This document shows positions 57,486 through 64,000 of a stretch of 64,000 bases of DNA, one piece after another (positions within the stretch are counted from its first letter, which is position 1; each line of letters starts with the position of its first letter). A model generated the notes under the pieces. It was not told where the DNA came from and searched no databases. It saw nothing but the letters and a program-made list of their open reading frames with translations. The position numbers were made by a program, and so were the translations under genes. The stretch spans positions 1,674,001 through 1,738,000 of the forward strand of contig NZ_AP024652.1 in NCBI RefSeq assembly GCF_019977315.1. Reading direction: 5' to 3'. The DNA is from Arthrobacter sp. StoSoilB22. Its GTDB lineage: Bacteria; Actinomycetota; Actinomycetes; Actinomycetales; Micrococcaceae.

Positions 57486-58209
57486 GACTCAGCTGCCCTC
57501 CGCCGGGAGCAAGTTGTGGAGCCGACCCGTTGGCTGGCTCCTGGACCACGTCATTTATCGGACCATCGTGGCGGGCAAAAGCAACGTCCCTGCGGCCGGA
57601 CCGGTGGTATTCGCCGCGAACCACATCAGCTTCCTGGACGGGCCGGTGATGTTCGGCGCGTCGCCGCGTCCTATGCACATCCTGGTTAAGAAAGAGATGT
57701 TCAAGGGCTTCCTGGGCAAGGTTTTGCGAGGATCCGGACAGATCCCCGTGGACCGGGCCGGCGACCGCACCGCCCTGCATGTCGGCAAGAAACTGCTCGA
57801 CGCCGGTCGTTGCGTAGGGATTCTTCCCGAAGGAACCCGGGGGAGCGGCTCGGCCGAAAACATCAGCAACGGAGTTGCGTGGCTCGCCCTCACCACGGGA
57901 GCCACTGTTATACCGGTTGCCATCCTCGGAACCCGTCAGGATGATGAGCATCGCGACCATATCCCCAAACCACGCCGTAAGCTCCATGTGAGCTTCGGCG
58001 AACCCATCACGGTGAAGCGCCGGAAGGGCGAACCGGGGCGTGTTTCAATGGACAGGGCGGCTACGGAGATCCGTGAAGCCCTGGCCGGTCACGTCCAGGA
58101 CGCCATCCGGGCCACAGGCCAGGGCCTTCCCCTGGAACCTGCGCCCGGAAAACCCACTTCGCAGCACCGCCACTCAGCAGTAGCCGGGACGCCGGCAGAC
58201 CACCACTAA
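57475..58209 (+). CDS. 1-acylglycerol-3-phosphate O-acyltransferase (PlsC-like)
   Basis: 244 residues. The HX4D motif NHISFLD and the EGTRGSG motif are both in the typical spacing of the PlsC/LPLAT family, which transfers acyl groups to lysophosphatidate at the membrane. A position between cmk and der is common in actinobacteria. The C-terminal about 40 residues are Pro/His/Ala-rich and variable. Which acceptor lipid is used cannot be told. Confidence 0.9.
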   Translation: MATETQLPSAGSKLWSRPVGWLLDHVIYRTIVAGKSNVPAAGPVVFAANHISFLDGPVMFGASPRPMHILVKKEMFKGFLGKVLRGSGQIPVDRAGDRTALHVGKKLLDAGRCVGILPEGTRGSGSAENISNGVAWLALTTGATVIPVAILGTRQDDEHRDHIPKPRRKLHVSFGEPITVKRRKGEPGRVSMDRAATEIREALAGHVQDAIRATGQGLPLEPAPGKPTSQHRHSAVAGTPADHH

Positions 58210-58219
58210 GGAAAGTGCA

Positions 58220-59770
58220 ATGAGCGATACGACTCAAAAATCCGGCCTCCACGGAGCCGGCGACGACGAATACACGCCCACCGGCACCGACCAGGTGGCG
58301 GAAAACCTGGCGGCCCTGGACGACGACGAGGCAGAGCTCCGCGCGGCCACCCTCCGGGCAGGCCTGGAGGACTACGAACTCGACGAAGAAGACGCCGCTC
58401 TGCTCAGCGGTGAATACGGCGATGAGGGCGACGAAGGTCCCCTCAAGCTGGACCCGGTCCTGGCCATCATCGGACGCCCGAACGTGGGCAAGTCCACCTT
58501 GGTTAACCGCATCCTTGGCCGCCGCGAAGCCGTTGTTGAGGACACCCCGGGTGTAACCCGCGACCGCGTCATGTACTCGGCCCGTTGGAACGGCCGCAAC
58601 TTCACCCTGGTGGACACCGGCGGTTGGGAGCACGACGCCAGGGGCATCCACGCCCGCGTAGCTGAACAGGCCGAAATGGCCGTGGAGCTTGCCGACGCTG
58701 TACTGTTCGTCGTGGACTCCGCCGTTGGCGCTACGGCCACGGACGAGGGCGTCATGAAGATGCTCCGCAAGAGCAAGAAGCCGGTCATCATGGTGGCCAA
58801 CAAGGTGGACGACTTCGCCCAGGAAGCGGATTCTGCTGCACTGTGGGGATTGGGCTTTGGCCAGCCGTACCCGGTGTCGGCCCTGCACGGACGCGGGGTC
58901 GCAGACCTCCTGGACCACGTCATGGACACCCTTCCCGAGTTCTCCCTGGTGGACGGTGTGGAGCGTTCAGGCGGTCCTCGCCGCATCGCCCTGATTGGTC
59001 GCCCGAACGTGGGTAAGTCCTCCCTGCTCAATAAGCTCGCGGGCTCCGAGCGCGTCGTGGTGGATCCGCTGGCCGGTACTACGCGTGACCCGGTTGACGA
59101 GTTCATCGAACTTGGCGACCGCACGTGGCGCTTCGTAGACACCGCGGGTATCCGCCGCCGCCAGCACATGGCACAGGGCGCAGATTTCTACGCCTCCCTG
59201 CGCACGCAGGCCGCGCTCGAGAAGGCGGAGGTCGCCGTCGTGCTTCTTGCCGTCGATGAGGTCCTCAGCGAGCAGGATGTCCGCATCCTGCAGTTGGCCA
59301 TCGAGTCCGGCCGTGCCCTGGTTCTGGCCTTCAATAAGTGGGACCTGCTGGACGATGAACGCCGTCGTTACCTCGAACGCGAAATCGAGCAGGACCTTGC
59401 CCACGTTGAATGGGCTCCCCGCGTGAACATTTCGGCCAAGACCGGCTGGCACAAGGACCGCCTGGTCCCTGCGCTGGATATCGCACTGGAGAGCTGGGAC
59501 CGCCGCATTCCCACTGGACGCCTGAACGCGTTCCTGGGCGAGCTCGTGGCAGCGCACCCGCACCCGGTCCGTGGCGGCAAGCAGCCGCGCATCCTCTTTG
59601 GCACCCAGGCATCCAGCCGCCCGCCGAAGTTCGTGCTGTTCACCACCGGCTTCCTGGACCCCGGATACCGTCGCTTCATCACCCGCCGCCTCCGCGAAAC
59701 GTTCGGCTTTGAGGGCACGCCCATCGAGGTCAACATGCGCGTGCGCGAAAAGCGTGGCAAGAAGCGCTAA
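58220..59770 (+). CDS. der: GTPase Der (EngA), ribosome assembly
   Basis: 516 residues with two tandem GTPase domains, each with GRPNVGKS(T/S) (first near 90, second near 258), DTGGW and DTAGI switch segments, NKVD and NKWD base-recognition motifs, and a C-terminal KH-like domain. Der acts in 50S subunit maturation. The first about 75 residues are acidic ([15 protein letters not shown] ... DEEDAALL), an extension common in actinobacteria. Confidence 0.96.
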   Translation: MSDTTQKSGLHGAGDDEYTPTGTDQVAENLAALDDDEAELRAATLRAGLEDYELDEEDAALLSGEYGDEGDEGPLKLDPVLAIIGRPNVGKSTLVNRILGRREAVVEDTPGVTRDRVMYSARWNGRNFTLVDTGGWEHDARGIHARVAEQAEMAVELADAVLFVVDSAVGATATDEGVMKMLRKSKKPVIMVANKVDDFAQEADSAALWGLGFGQPYPVSALHGRGVADLLDHVMDTLPEFSLVDGVERSGGPRRIALIGRPNVGKSSLLNKLAGSERVVVDPLAGTTRDPVDEFIELGDRTWRFVDTAGIRRRQHMAQGADFYASLRTQAALEKAEVAVVLLAVDEVLSEQDVRILQLAIESGRALVLAFNKWDLLDDERRRYLEREIEQDLAHVEWAPRVNISAKTGWHKDRLVPALDIALESWDRRIPTGRLNAFLGELVAAHPHPVRGGKQPRILFGTQASSRPPKFVLFTTGFLDPGYRRFITRRLRETFGFEGTPIEVNMRVREKRGKKR

Positions 59771-59911
59771 ATGAGACGGGCATCACAGCCCACTTTGGCT
59801 GTGATGGCGTCTCCGACCTCCAACTTCGTGTAAGCTTTTGGAGGTGGTTCGGCCGGACTGCTTAGGTGAGACTCTTCGGAGGAAAACTTAGGCGGAGAAC
59901 GGTGGAACCAG

Positions 59912-59988
<77 letters not shown>

Positions 59989-59989
59989 T

Positions 59990-60030
59990 AAAGGCCGGAA
60001 TCACGTGGAAACACGATGATTCCGGCCTTT
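59990..60030. terminator. Terminator after tRNA-Pro
   Basis: AAAGGCCGGAATCA (59990-60003) pairs with TGATTCCGGCCTTT (60017-60030). It separates the tRNA from the convergent MarR gene and may serve both. Confidence 0.88.
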
Positions 60031-60052
60031 GGTCGTTAATGGGGGAGTTGGG

Positions 60053-60499
60053 CTAGACCGCCTGCAATGCGCCCAGTGCCCGCACCAGGGGCTCAAGTTC
60101 GGGCACGGTGGCGGCGGCCTCAAGAGCGGAGGCCAGGGTCTGGTCATGCACGGGCTTTGCTGCTTCCAGGAGCTTCTGGCCGGGAAGTGTCAGCTCGGTA
60201 TAGATGCCGCGGCGGTCGTCCGCACACAGGATGCGGGTGAGCAGGCCGCGGTCCTCAAGCCGGTTGACCAAGCGGGTGGTGGCGCTGCTGGAGAGCGCTG
60301 TGGCCCGGGCCAGTTGCTGCATCCGCATGTGCCAGCCGTCCTGGCGGCTGAGCGCGTCCAGCACTGTGTACTCCACTACCGACAGGTCGCTCGACGCCTG
60401 GAGGGCCTTCTCGAGCTCCGTTTCGATGCTCCCGTGCAGGGCCGCAAGGGTGCGCCACCCCTGTGCCCGTACTTCGACGGCGTCATCCTTGATGCCCAT
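60053..60499 (-). CDS. MarR-family transcriptional regulator
   Basis: 148 residues. The winged helix contains LSVVEYTVLDALSRQDG, MRMQQLARATALSSSATTRLVNRLEDRGLLTR and the wing DDRRGIYTELTLPG; flanking helices form the dimer interface. It is divergent from the MFS exporter and probably represses it until a drug or aromatic ligand binds. The ATG at 60499 is preferred over longer readings that enter the shared operator region. Confidence 0.9.
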   Translation of the reverse strand: MGIKDDAVEVRAQGWRTLAALHGSIETELEKALQASSDLSVVEYTVLDALSRQDGWHMRMQQLARATALSSSATTRLVNRLEDRGLLTRILCADDRRGIYTELTLPGQKLLEAAKPVHDQTLASALEAAATVPELEPLVRALGALQAV

Positions 60500-60550
60500 G
60501 TGTCCTGTGCTCCTGACTCGATGTCCTGTGAATCGCGACGCATGGCAAAG

Positions 60551-60585
60551 TAGTTGCTTGCGCAAGTACCTAGCGTGTGCAACTA
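60551..60585. promoter_or_regulatory. MarR-type operator in the marR-MFS gap
   Basis: TAGTTGC (60551-60557) and GCAACTA (60579-60585) form an inverted repeat enclosing the perfect palindrome CTTGCGCAAG (60557-60566). A half-site GCAACTA recurs at 60600. AT-rich sequences (TATATA, TATTAT) nearby could be the -10 of the exporter. Confidence 0.6.
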
Positions 60586-60672
60586 TATATGAAGCGTCTG
60601 CAACTATTATTCTACGGTTCCCGTCGACGCACTTCCACTTTTGGCCGGAACCGATCATTTAAGGAGCTCCAC

Positions 60673-61881
60673 ATGCCCGCAGGGTTGATTGCCCTTGCCC
60701 TCGGCGGATTCGGCATCGGACTGACCGAATTCGTGATCATGGGCCTCTTGCCGGAAGTTGCTGCCGACTTCCAGGTCAGCGAGGCTTCGGCCGGCTGGTT
60801 CATCTCCGGCTATGCCCTCAGCGTCACAGTTGGTGCGCTTCTGGTGACGGCTGCTGTGACCAGGCTGCCGCGCAAGCCGGTTCTCATTGGCTTGCTCGTC
60901 TTGTTCATCGCCGGCAACTTCTTCTCCGCCGTTGCTGAGAGCTACGCGGCCATGATGATTGGCCGTGTGGTCGCTGCGCTGTGCCACGGCGCGTTCTTCG
61001 GTATCGGTTCGGTGGTAGCAGCGAGCCTGGTACCGTCCCACAAGAAGGCCGGAGCCATCGCCATCATGTTCACGGGCCTTACCGCGGCCAACGTCCTCGG
61101 CGTTCCCTTCGGTACGCTGCTTGGTCAGAACTTCGGCTGGCGCTCAACTTTCTGGGCGATCACCGCCATCGGAGTTGTAGCCCTGCTCGGCATCGCGCTG
61201 ATGGTTCCCAAAGCCACCACGGAACCCACCAAGGGGCTCCGCAGCGAGTTGGGCGCCTTCAGGTCAGGACAAGTATGGCTCTCCATCATCGTGACCATCC
61301 TTGGATTTGGCGGCATGTTCGGGGCGTTCACCTACATTGCCTTCACTCTTACCGAGGTGTCCGGCTTCGAATCGGGGGCCGTGCCGTGGCTCCTGGTGCT
61401 CTTTGGTGGCGGTCTGTTCGTTGGCAACTTCCTGGGCGGCAAGGCCGCGGACAAAGCGTTGGACAAGTCGCTGATCGTGATCCTTTCCGGACTTGTGGCG
61501 GTGTTGATCTTCTTCGCCCTCACCGCTTCGAGCAGCATCGCAACACTGGTCTCACTGGCGCTCATGGGTGGATTCGGCTTTGCTACCGTTCCGGGTCTCC
61601 AGATGCGCGTGATGCACTTCGCCTCCACGGCACCCACGCTGGCATCGGGTGCAAATATCGGAGCCTTCAACCTGGGGAACGCGCTCGGAGCATGGCTCGG
61701 TGGCGTAACCATTACCGCGGGTCTCGGCTACACATCGCCCATCTGGGCCGGCGCCGGCATTACCGTTGCCGCCCTGCTGGTCATGCTGTCCGCGGCTGCA
61801 GCAGCGAAACGCGGGGGAGCGGCCGCACCTGCTGTAGCTGCCGACGTCGAACGCGAACCGCATGAGGCCACCGTCGCCTGA
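60673..61881 (+). CDS. MFS drug/metabolite exporter (DHA1 type)
   Basis: 402 residues with 12 predicted membrane helices. The start MPAGLIALALGGFGIGLTEF and the segments EFVIMGLLPEVAADFQVS and SAGWFISGYALSVTVGAL are typical of the DHA1 AraJ/Cmx-like group, which includes exporters of chloramphenicol, purines and arabinose. AAGGAG precedes the ATG. Divergent MarR suggests inducible efflux. Substrate unknown. Confidence 0.88.
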   Translation: MPAGLIALALGGFGIGLTEFVIMGLLPEVAADFQVSEASAGWFISGYALSVTVGALLVTAAVTRLPRKPVLIGLLVLFIAGNFFSAVAESYAAMMIGRVVAALCHGAFFGIGSVVAASLVPSHKKAGAIAIMFTGLTAANVLGVPFGTLLGQNFGWRSTFWAITAIGVVALLGIALMVPKATTEPTKGLRSELGAFRSGQVWLSIIVTILGFGGMFGAFTYIAFTLTEVSGFESGAVPWLLVLFGGGLFVGNFLGGKAADKALDKSLIVILSGLVAVLIFFALTASSSIATLVSLALMGGFGFATVPGLQMRVMHFASTAPTLASGANIGAFNLGNALGAWLGGVTITAGLGYTSPIWAGAGITVAALLVMLSAAAAAKRGGAAAPAVAADVEREPHEATVA

Positions 61882-61926
61882 CGCCGGGGTTTGGTTTCGG
61901 GCTCCAAGGCCCGGCCGGGAAACAAG

Positions 61927-61959
61927 GAAGCCCGCCACGGACAATCCGTGGCGGGCTTC
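61927..61959 (+). terminator. Terminator after the MFS gene
   Basis: GAAGCCCGCCACGGA (61927-61941) pairs perfectly with TCCGTGGCGGGCTTC (61945-61959), loop CAA. Confidence 0.88.
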
Positions 61960-62101
61960 AATGCGTCTCAAGCGGTGTGAGGCGTGGTGACCTGGATTAT
62001 TTTTACGCCCCAATTACGCTTTTTCCGAGCTGGTACTTGTACTTGCTCGGTCATGGGTCAATCATGGCAGAGACCCCCAATAGGTACAGGGGAAATGTGC
62101 C

Positions 62102-62107
62102 TATACT
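62102..62107 (+). promoter_or_regulatory. Candidate -10 of gcvH
   Basis: TATACT, 66 bases before the GTG at 62173. The -35 is weak. No glycine riboswitch is recognisable in the gap from 61960. Confidence 0.4.
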
Positions 62108-62172
62108 TTCAGCGGTGGCCATCAGCACAGGCCGCCGTCGAGGTTCGTAAATGTCCCGATGAAAGGCCACCA

Positions 62173-62559
62173 GTGAGCAATATTCCGGAAGAACTTTCCT
62201 ACACCGCAGAACACGAATGGGTGACCGCTCCAGATGCCGACGGCGTTGTGCGCATCGGCATCACCGATTTCGCGCAGGACGCATTGGGCGACGTCGTCTA
62301 CGCCCAGATGCCCGAGCCTGGCACGAAAATCACCGGCAATGAGGTTGTTGGCGAGGTGGAGTCCACCAAAAGCGTCAGTGACATCTACGCTCCGGTGACC
62401 GGCGAAGTCACCAATCGAAATGACGCCCTGGACACTGATCCGGCGTTGATTAACTCCGACCCGTACGGCGAGGGATGGCTCATTGAAGTAAAGCTCGCAG
62501 AAGCTGATGCAGTGGATTCCCTGCTCAGTGCATCGGAGTACGAACAACAGGTAGGCTAA
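62173..62559 (+). CDS. gcvH: Glycine cleavage system H protein
   Basis: 128 residues. Lipoyl carrier of the glycine cleavage complex: Lys66 in VESTKSVSDIYAP is the lipoylated residue, and HEWV at the start matches the family. It shuttles the aminomethyl group between P, T and L proteins. gcvT and gcvP are not in the window; the gcvH-garA-merR order is conserved in actinobacteria. GTG at 62173 follows GAAAGG. Confidence 0.96.
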   Translation: MSNIPEELSYTAEHEWVTAPDADGVVRIGITDFAQDALGDVVYAQMPEPGTKITGNEVVGEVESTKSVSDIYAPVTGEVTNRNDALDTDPALINSDPYGEGWLIEVKLAEADAVDSLLSASEYEQQVG

Positions 62560-62565
62560 AGTTAT

Positions 62566-62616
62566 CTGGCCCGTCAGGCTGCTTTCCATAAACCGGAAAG
62601 CGGGACGGCGGGCCAG
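62566..62616 (+). other. Structured hairpin between gcvH and the FHA gene
   Basis: CTGGCCCGTC (62566-62575) pairs imperfectly with GACGGCGGGCCAG (62604-62616), enclosing an inner stem GCTTTCC (62581-62587) with GGAAAGC (62595-62601). It may act as a partial terminator or a stability element within the gcvH-garA transcript. Confidence 0.5.
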
Positions 62617-62695
62617 CAACCGATTTGCCCGGCGGTACCGGGAGGCGGAAGTGCCGGCAGGGTTTGGAACTGCCGGCGGATGAGGAGGAAATTCC

Positions 62696-63172
62696 ATGGT
62701 TGGCGGCGAACAGAATGAAGCCAATGTCGGGAACGGCGCGGAGGAACAGCCGTCGTCGGAGACCACCTCGATCAGCATTACGCCTACGTGGGACGAGCCG
62801 AGCATTGCGCCCAAGTTGGCACCTGAAGAGCGTGCGTCCGTAGACGCGCTTCCGCCGAACTCAGCCCTGCTCATAGCGCACAGCGGCCCCAATGCCGGTG
62901 CTCGTTTCCTGTTGGATGCGGACACCACCACGGCGGGACGCCATCCGGATGCTGACATCTTCCTGGACGACGTCACGGTATCGCGCAAGCACGTTCAGTT
63001 CATTAGGTCTGAGTCCGGTTTCGAGCTGGTGGATATGGGAAGCCTGAACGGTACATACGTCAATCACGACCGCGTGGACCGCGTGCAGCTGAAGACCGGC
63101 AGCGAGGTACAGATCGGCAAGTTCCGGTTGACCTACTACCTGAGCCCTGTTCGCGCAGCAGGCCAAGTCTGA
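62696..63172 (+). CDS. garA: FHA-domain protein, GarA/OdhI-like
   Basis: 158 residues. The N-terminal tail carries ETTSI at 22-26, the double-Thr motif phosphorylated by PknB/PknG-type kinases in GarA and OdhI. The FHA domain (about 70-150) has AGRHPDADIFLDD, SRKHVQF and LNGTYVN. In its unphosphorylated state GarA inhibits 2-oxoglutarate dehydrogenase and adjusts glutamate metabolism; phosphorylation folds the tail onto the FHA domain and relieves this. GAGGAGG precedes the ATG. Confidence 0.93.
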   Translation: MVGGEQNEANVGNGAEEQPSSETTSISITPTWDEPSIAPKLAPEERASVDALPPNSALLIAHSGPNAGARFLLDADTTTAGRHPDADIFLDDVTVSRKHVQFIRSESGFELVDMGSLNGTYVNHDRVDRVQLKTGSEVQIGKFRLTYYLSPVRAAGQV

Positions 63173-63186
63173 CGGGGTATCTGCCT

Positions 63187-63909
63187 GTGGCTATGGCCCA
63201 GCAGGACCGTCGCGGACCGCAGGTCCTGAATATCGGGGAAGTCCTTGCCCAGCTGAGTGAAGACTTTCCCGGTATGACGGCGTCCAAGATCCGGTTCCTT
63301 GAGGAAAAGGGACTCATCAATCCCAAGAGGACTCCTGCCGGCTACCGTCAGTATGCAGACAGCGATGTTGAGAGACTCCGCTTCGTCCTGGCCCTTCAGC
63401 GTGATCAGTATCTGCCGCTGAAGGTCATCAAGGACTATCTCGACGCAATCGATCGCGGCGAGAGGCCGGAGAATCTCCCTCCCGGTGTCACAGTGTCGCC
63501 CCGGGTGGTCTCTGCGGAAATGGCAGCGGAAGTGCAGGGGCGCGCCCGTGCCCTCACTGAAGAGCAGCTGCGTGCCGAGTCGGGTGCAAGCGTGCCGATG
63601 CTCGAATCATTGCTGAGCTTCGGGTTGATCAGTCACGTGGGTGGCAAGTTTGACGAACACGCCCTCCAGGTGGCGCGAGCCTGTGTGCAATTGGAAGGCC
63701 ACGGACTGGAGCCCCGGCACCTCAGGCCCTTCCAAGCTGCCGCTGAGCGGGAGTTCGGCCTGGTGGAGAGGGCTGTTGCCCCCTTGACCTCTCGACGGGA
63801 TGCTGCGTCCCAGGCCCGGGCAGCTGAGGCTGCCCGGGAGATCAGTGATCTTTGCCTGACCCTGCACAGGGCCTTGGTGCACGACCGTATCTCACGGATG
63901 GACAGCTGA
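63187..63909 (+). CDS. MerR-family regulator (Rv1828 type)
   Basis: 240 residues. MerR helix-turn-helix: LNIGEVLAQLSEDFPGMTASKIRFLEEKGLINPKRTPAGYRQY (key stretches only), followed by a dimerisation region and a C-terminal domain with no Cys cluster, so metal sensing is unlikely. It matches the position and type of Rv1828, next to garA. GTG at 63187 (or ATG at 63193) is the start. It overlaps the next gene by one base. Confidence 0.9.
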   Translation: MAMAQQDRRGPQVLNIGEVLAQLSEDFPGMTASKIRFLEEKGLINPKRTPAGYRQYADSDVERLRFVLALQRDQYLPLKVIKDYLDAIDRGERPENLPPGVTVSPRVVSAEMAAEVQGRARALTEEQLRAESGASVPMLESLLSFGLISHVGGKFDEHALQVARACVQLEGHGLEPRHLRPFQAAAEREFGLVERAVAPLTSRRDAASQARAAEAAREISDLCLTLHRALVHDRISRMDS

Positions 63910-64000
63910 TGATCGAAGTCGAAATCGTCGGGGTCCGGATCGAGCTGCCTTCCAATCAGCCGTTGGTGCTGCTTCGGGAGATCAACGGAGAACGCCACGT
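63909..64000 (+). CDS. DUF151 bifunctional nuclease family protein, 3'-truncated
   Basis: The ATG at 63909 overlaps the MerR stop (TGATG) and opens a frame to the window end. MIEVEIVGVRIELPSNQPLV with following LLREINGERH matches the N-terminus of the DUF151 family (Rv1829 position). Only 30 residues are visible. Confidence 0.8.
   Translation, partial: MIEVEIVGVRIELPSNQPLVLLREINGERH

Noticed and set aside
61960..62172. Glycine riboswitch upstream of gcvH
   Set aside because: The conserved core of the glycine aptamer is not visible; the gap is short and has a plain promoter-like site.

Overview
The window is high-GC actinobacterial DNA. Gene content and order, ribosomal RNA sequence, GTG/TTG starts, leaderless-looking promoters and overlapping stop/start codons point to the Micrococcaceae, most likely the Arthrobacter/Paenarthrobacter group. 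I did not fix a species, because that needs a 16S search.

Layout. 1-450: 3' end of a secreted glutamyl-endopeptidase-like protease and its terminator. 0.5-8.7 kb: a 4'-phosphopantetheinyl transferase converging on a minus-strand set (fatty acid desaturase, quinone oxidoreductase, a 1,328-residue Pls/PosA-type single-module non-ribosomal peptide synthetase, a compact M1 metallopeptidase). This is the most interesting locus: synthetase, activating enzyme and a peptidase lie together, and the adenylation pocket read by eye resembles a lysine code. 8.8-17.7 kb: the complete arginine cluster argC-J-B-D-F-R-G-H with an ArgR-type operator over its promoter. 17.8-24.6 kb: a mycothiol-dependent-type DinB protein, a divergent pair of alkylation-repair genes, a HelD-like helicase and tyrS. 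24.6-31.2 kb: a G/T-rich spacer with tandem repeats, then an rRNA operon (16S-23S-5S, no spacer tRNA).

31.5-41.9 kb: a tetratricopeptide-like protein with a long Arg/Asp repeat domain, then an HAD phosphatase, a small hypothetical protein, tlyA, nadK, recN, pyrG, an ADP-ribose-pyrophosphatase-like NUDIX gene and a xerD-type recombinase. 41.9-51.6 kb: a membrane protein, a second NUDIX gene, a methylcitrate-cycle operon (GntR regulator, prpD, prpB, prpC) and a CitA/CitB-type two-component system divergent from a dctA-type dicarboxylate carrier. 51.8-59.8 kb: parA-like gene, scpA, scpB, rRNA pseudouridine synthase, tyrA, cmk, plsC-like gene and der. 59.9-64 kb: tRNA-Pro(GGG), a divergent MarR/MFS efflux pair, then gcvH, garA-like FHA gene, a MerR gene and the start of a DUF151 nuclease gene.

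Much of the backbone (arg cluster, mpg, tyrS, tlyA-nadK-recN, pyrG, NUDIX, xerD, parA-scpAB-rluB-cmk-der, gcvH-garA-merR-DUF151) follows the order I recall from Mycobacterium tuberculosis. Against that backbone, the rRNA operon and the prp/cit/dct block look like insertions. The genes therefore mix conserved housekeeping (translation, chromosome segregation, DNA repair, amino acid synthesis) with three accessory blocks: the Pls-like synthetase, propionate/dicarboxylate use, and a drug-efflux pair. All functional calls rest on motifs and family knowledge read by eye; no database search was run.
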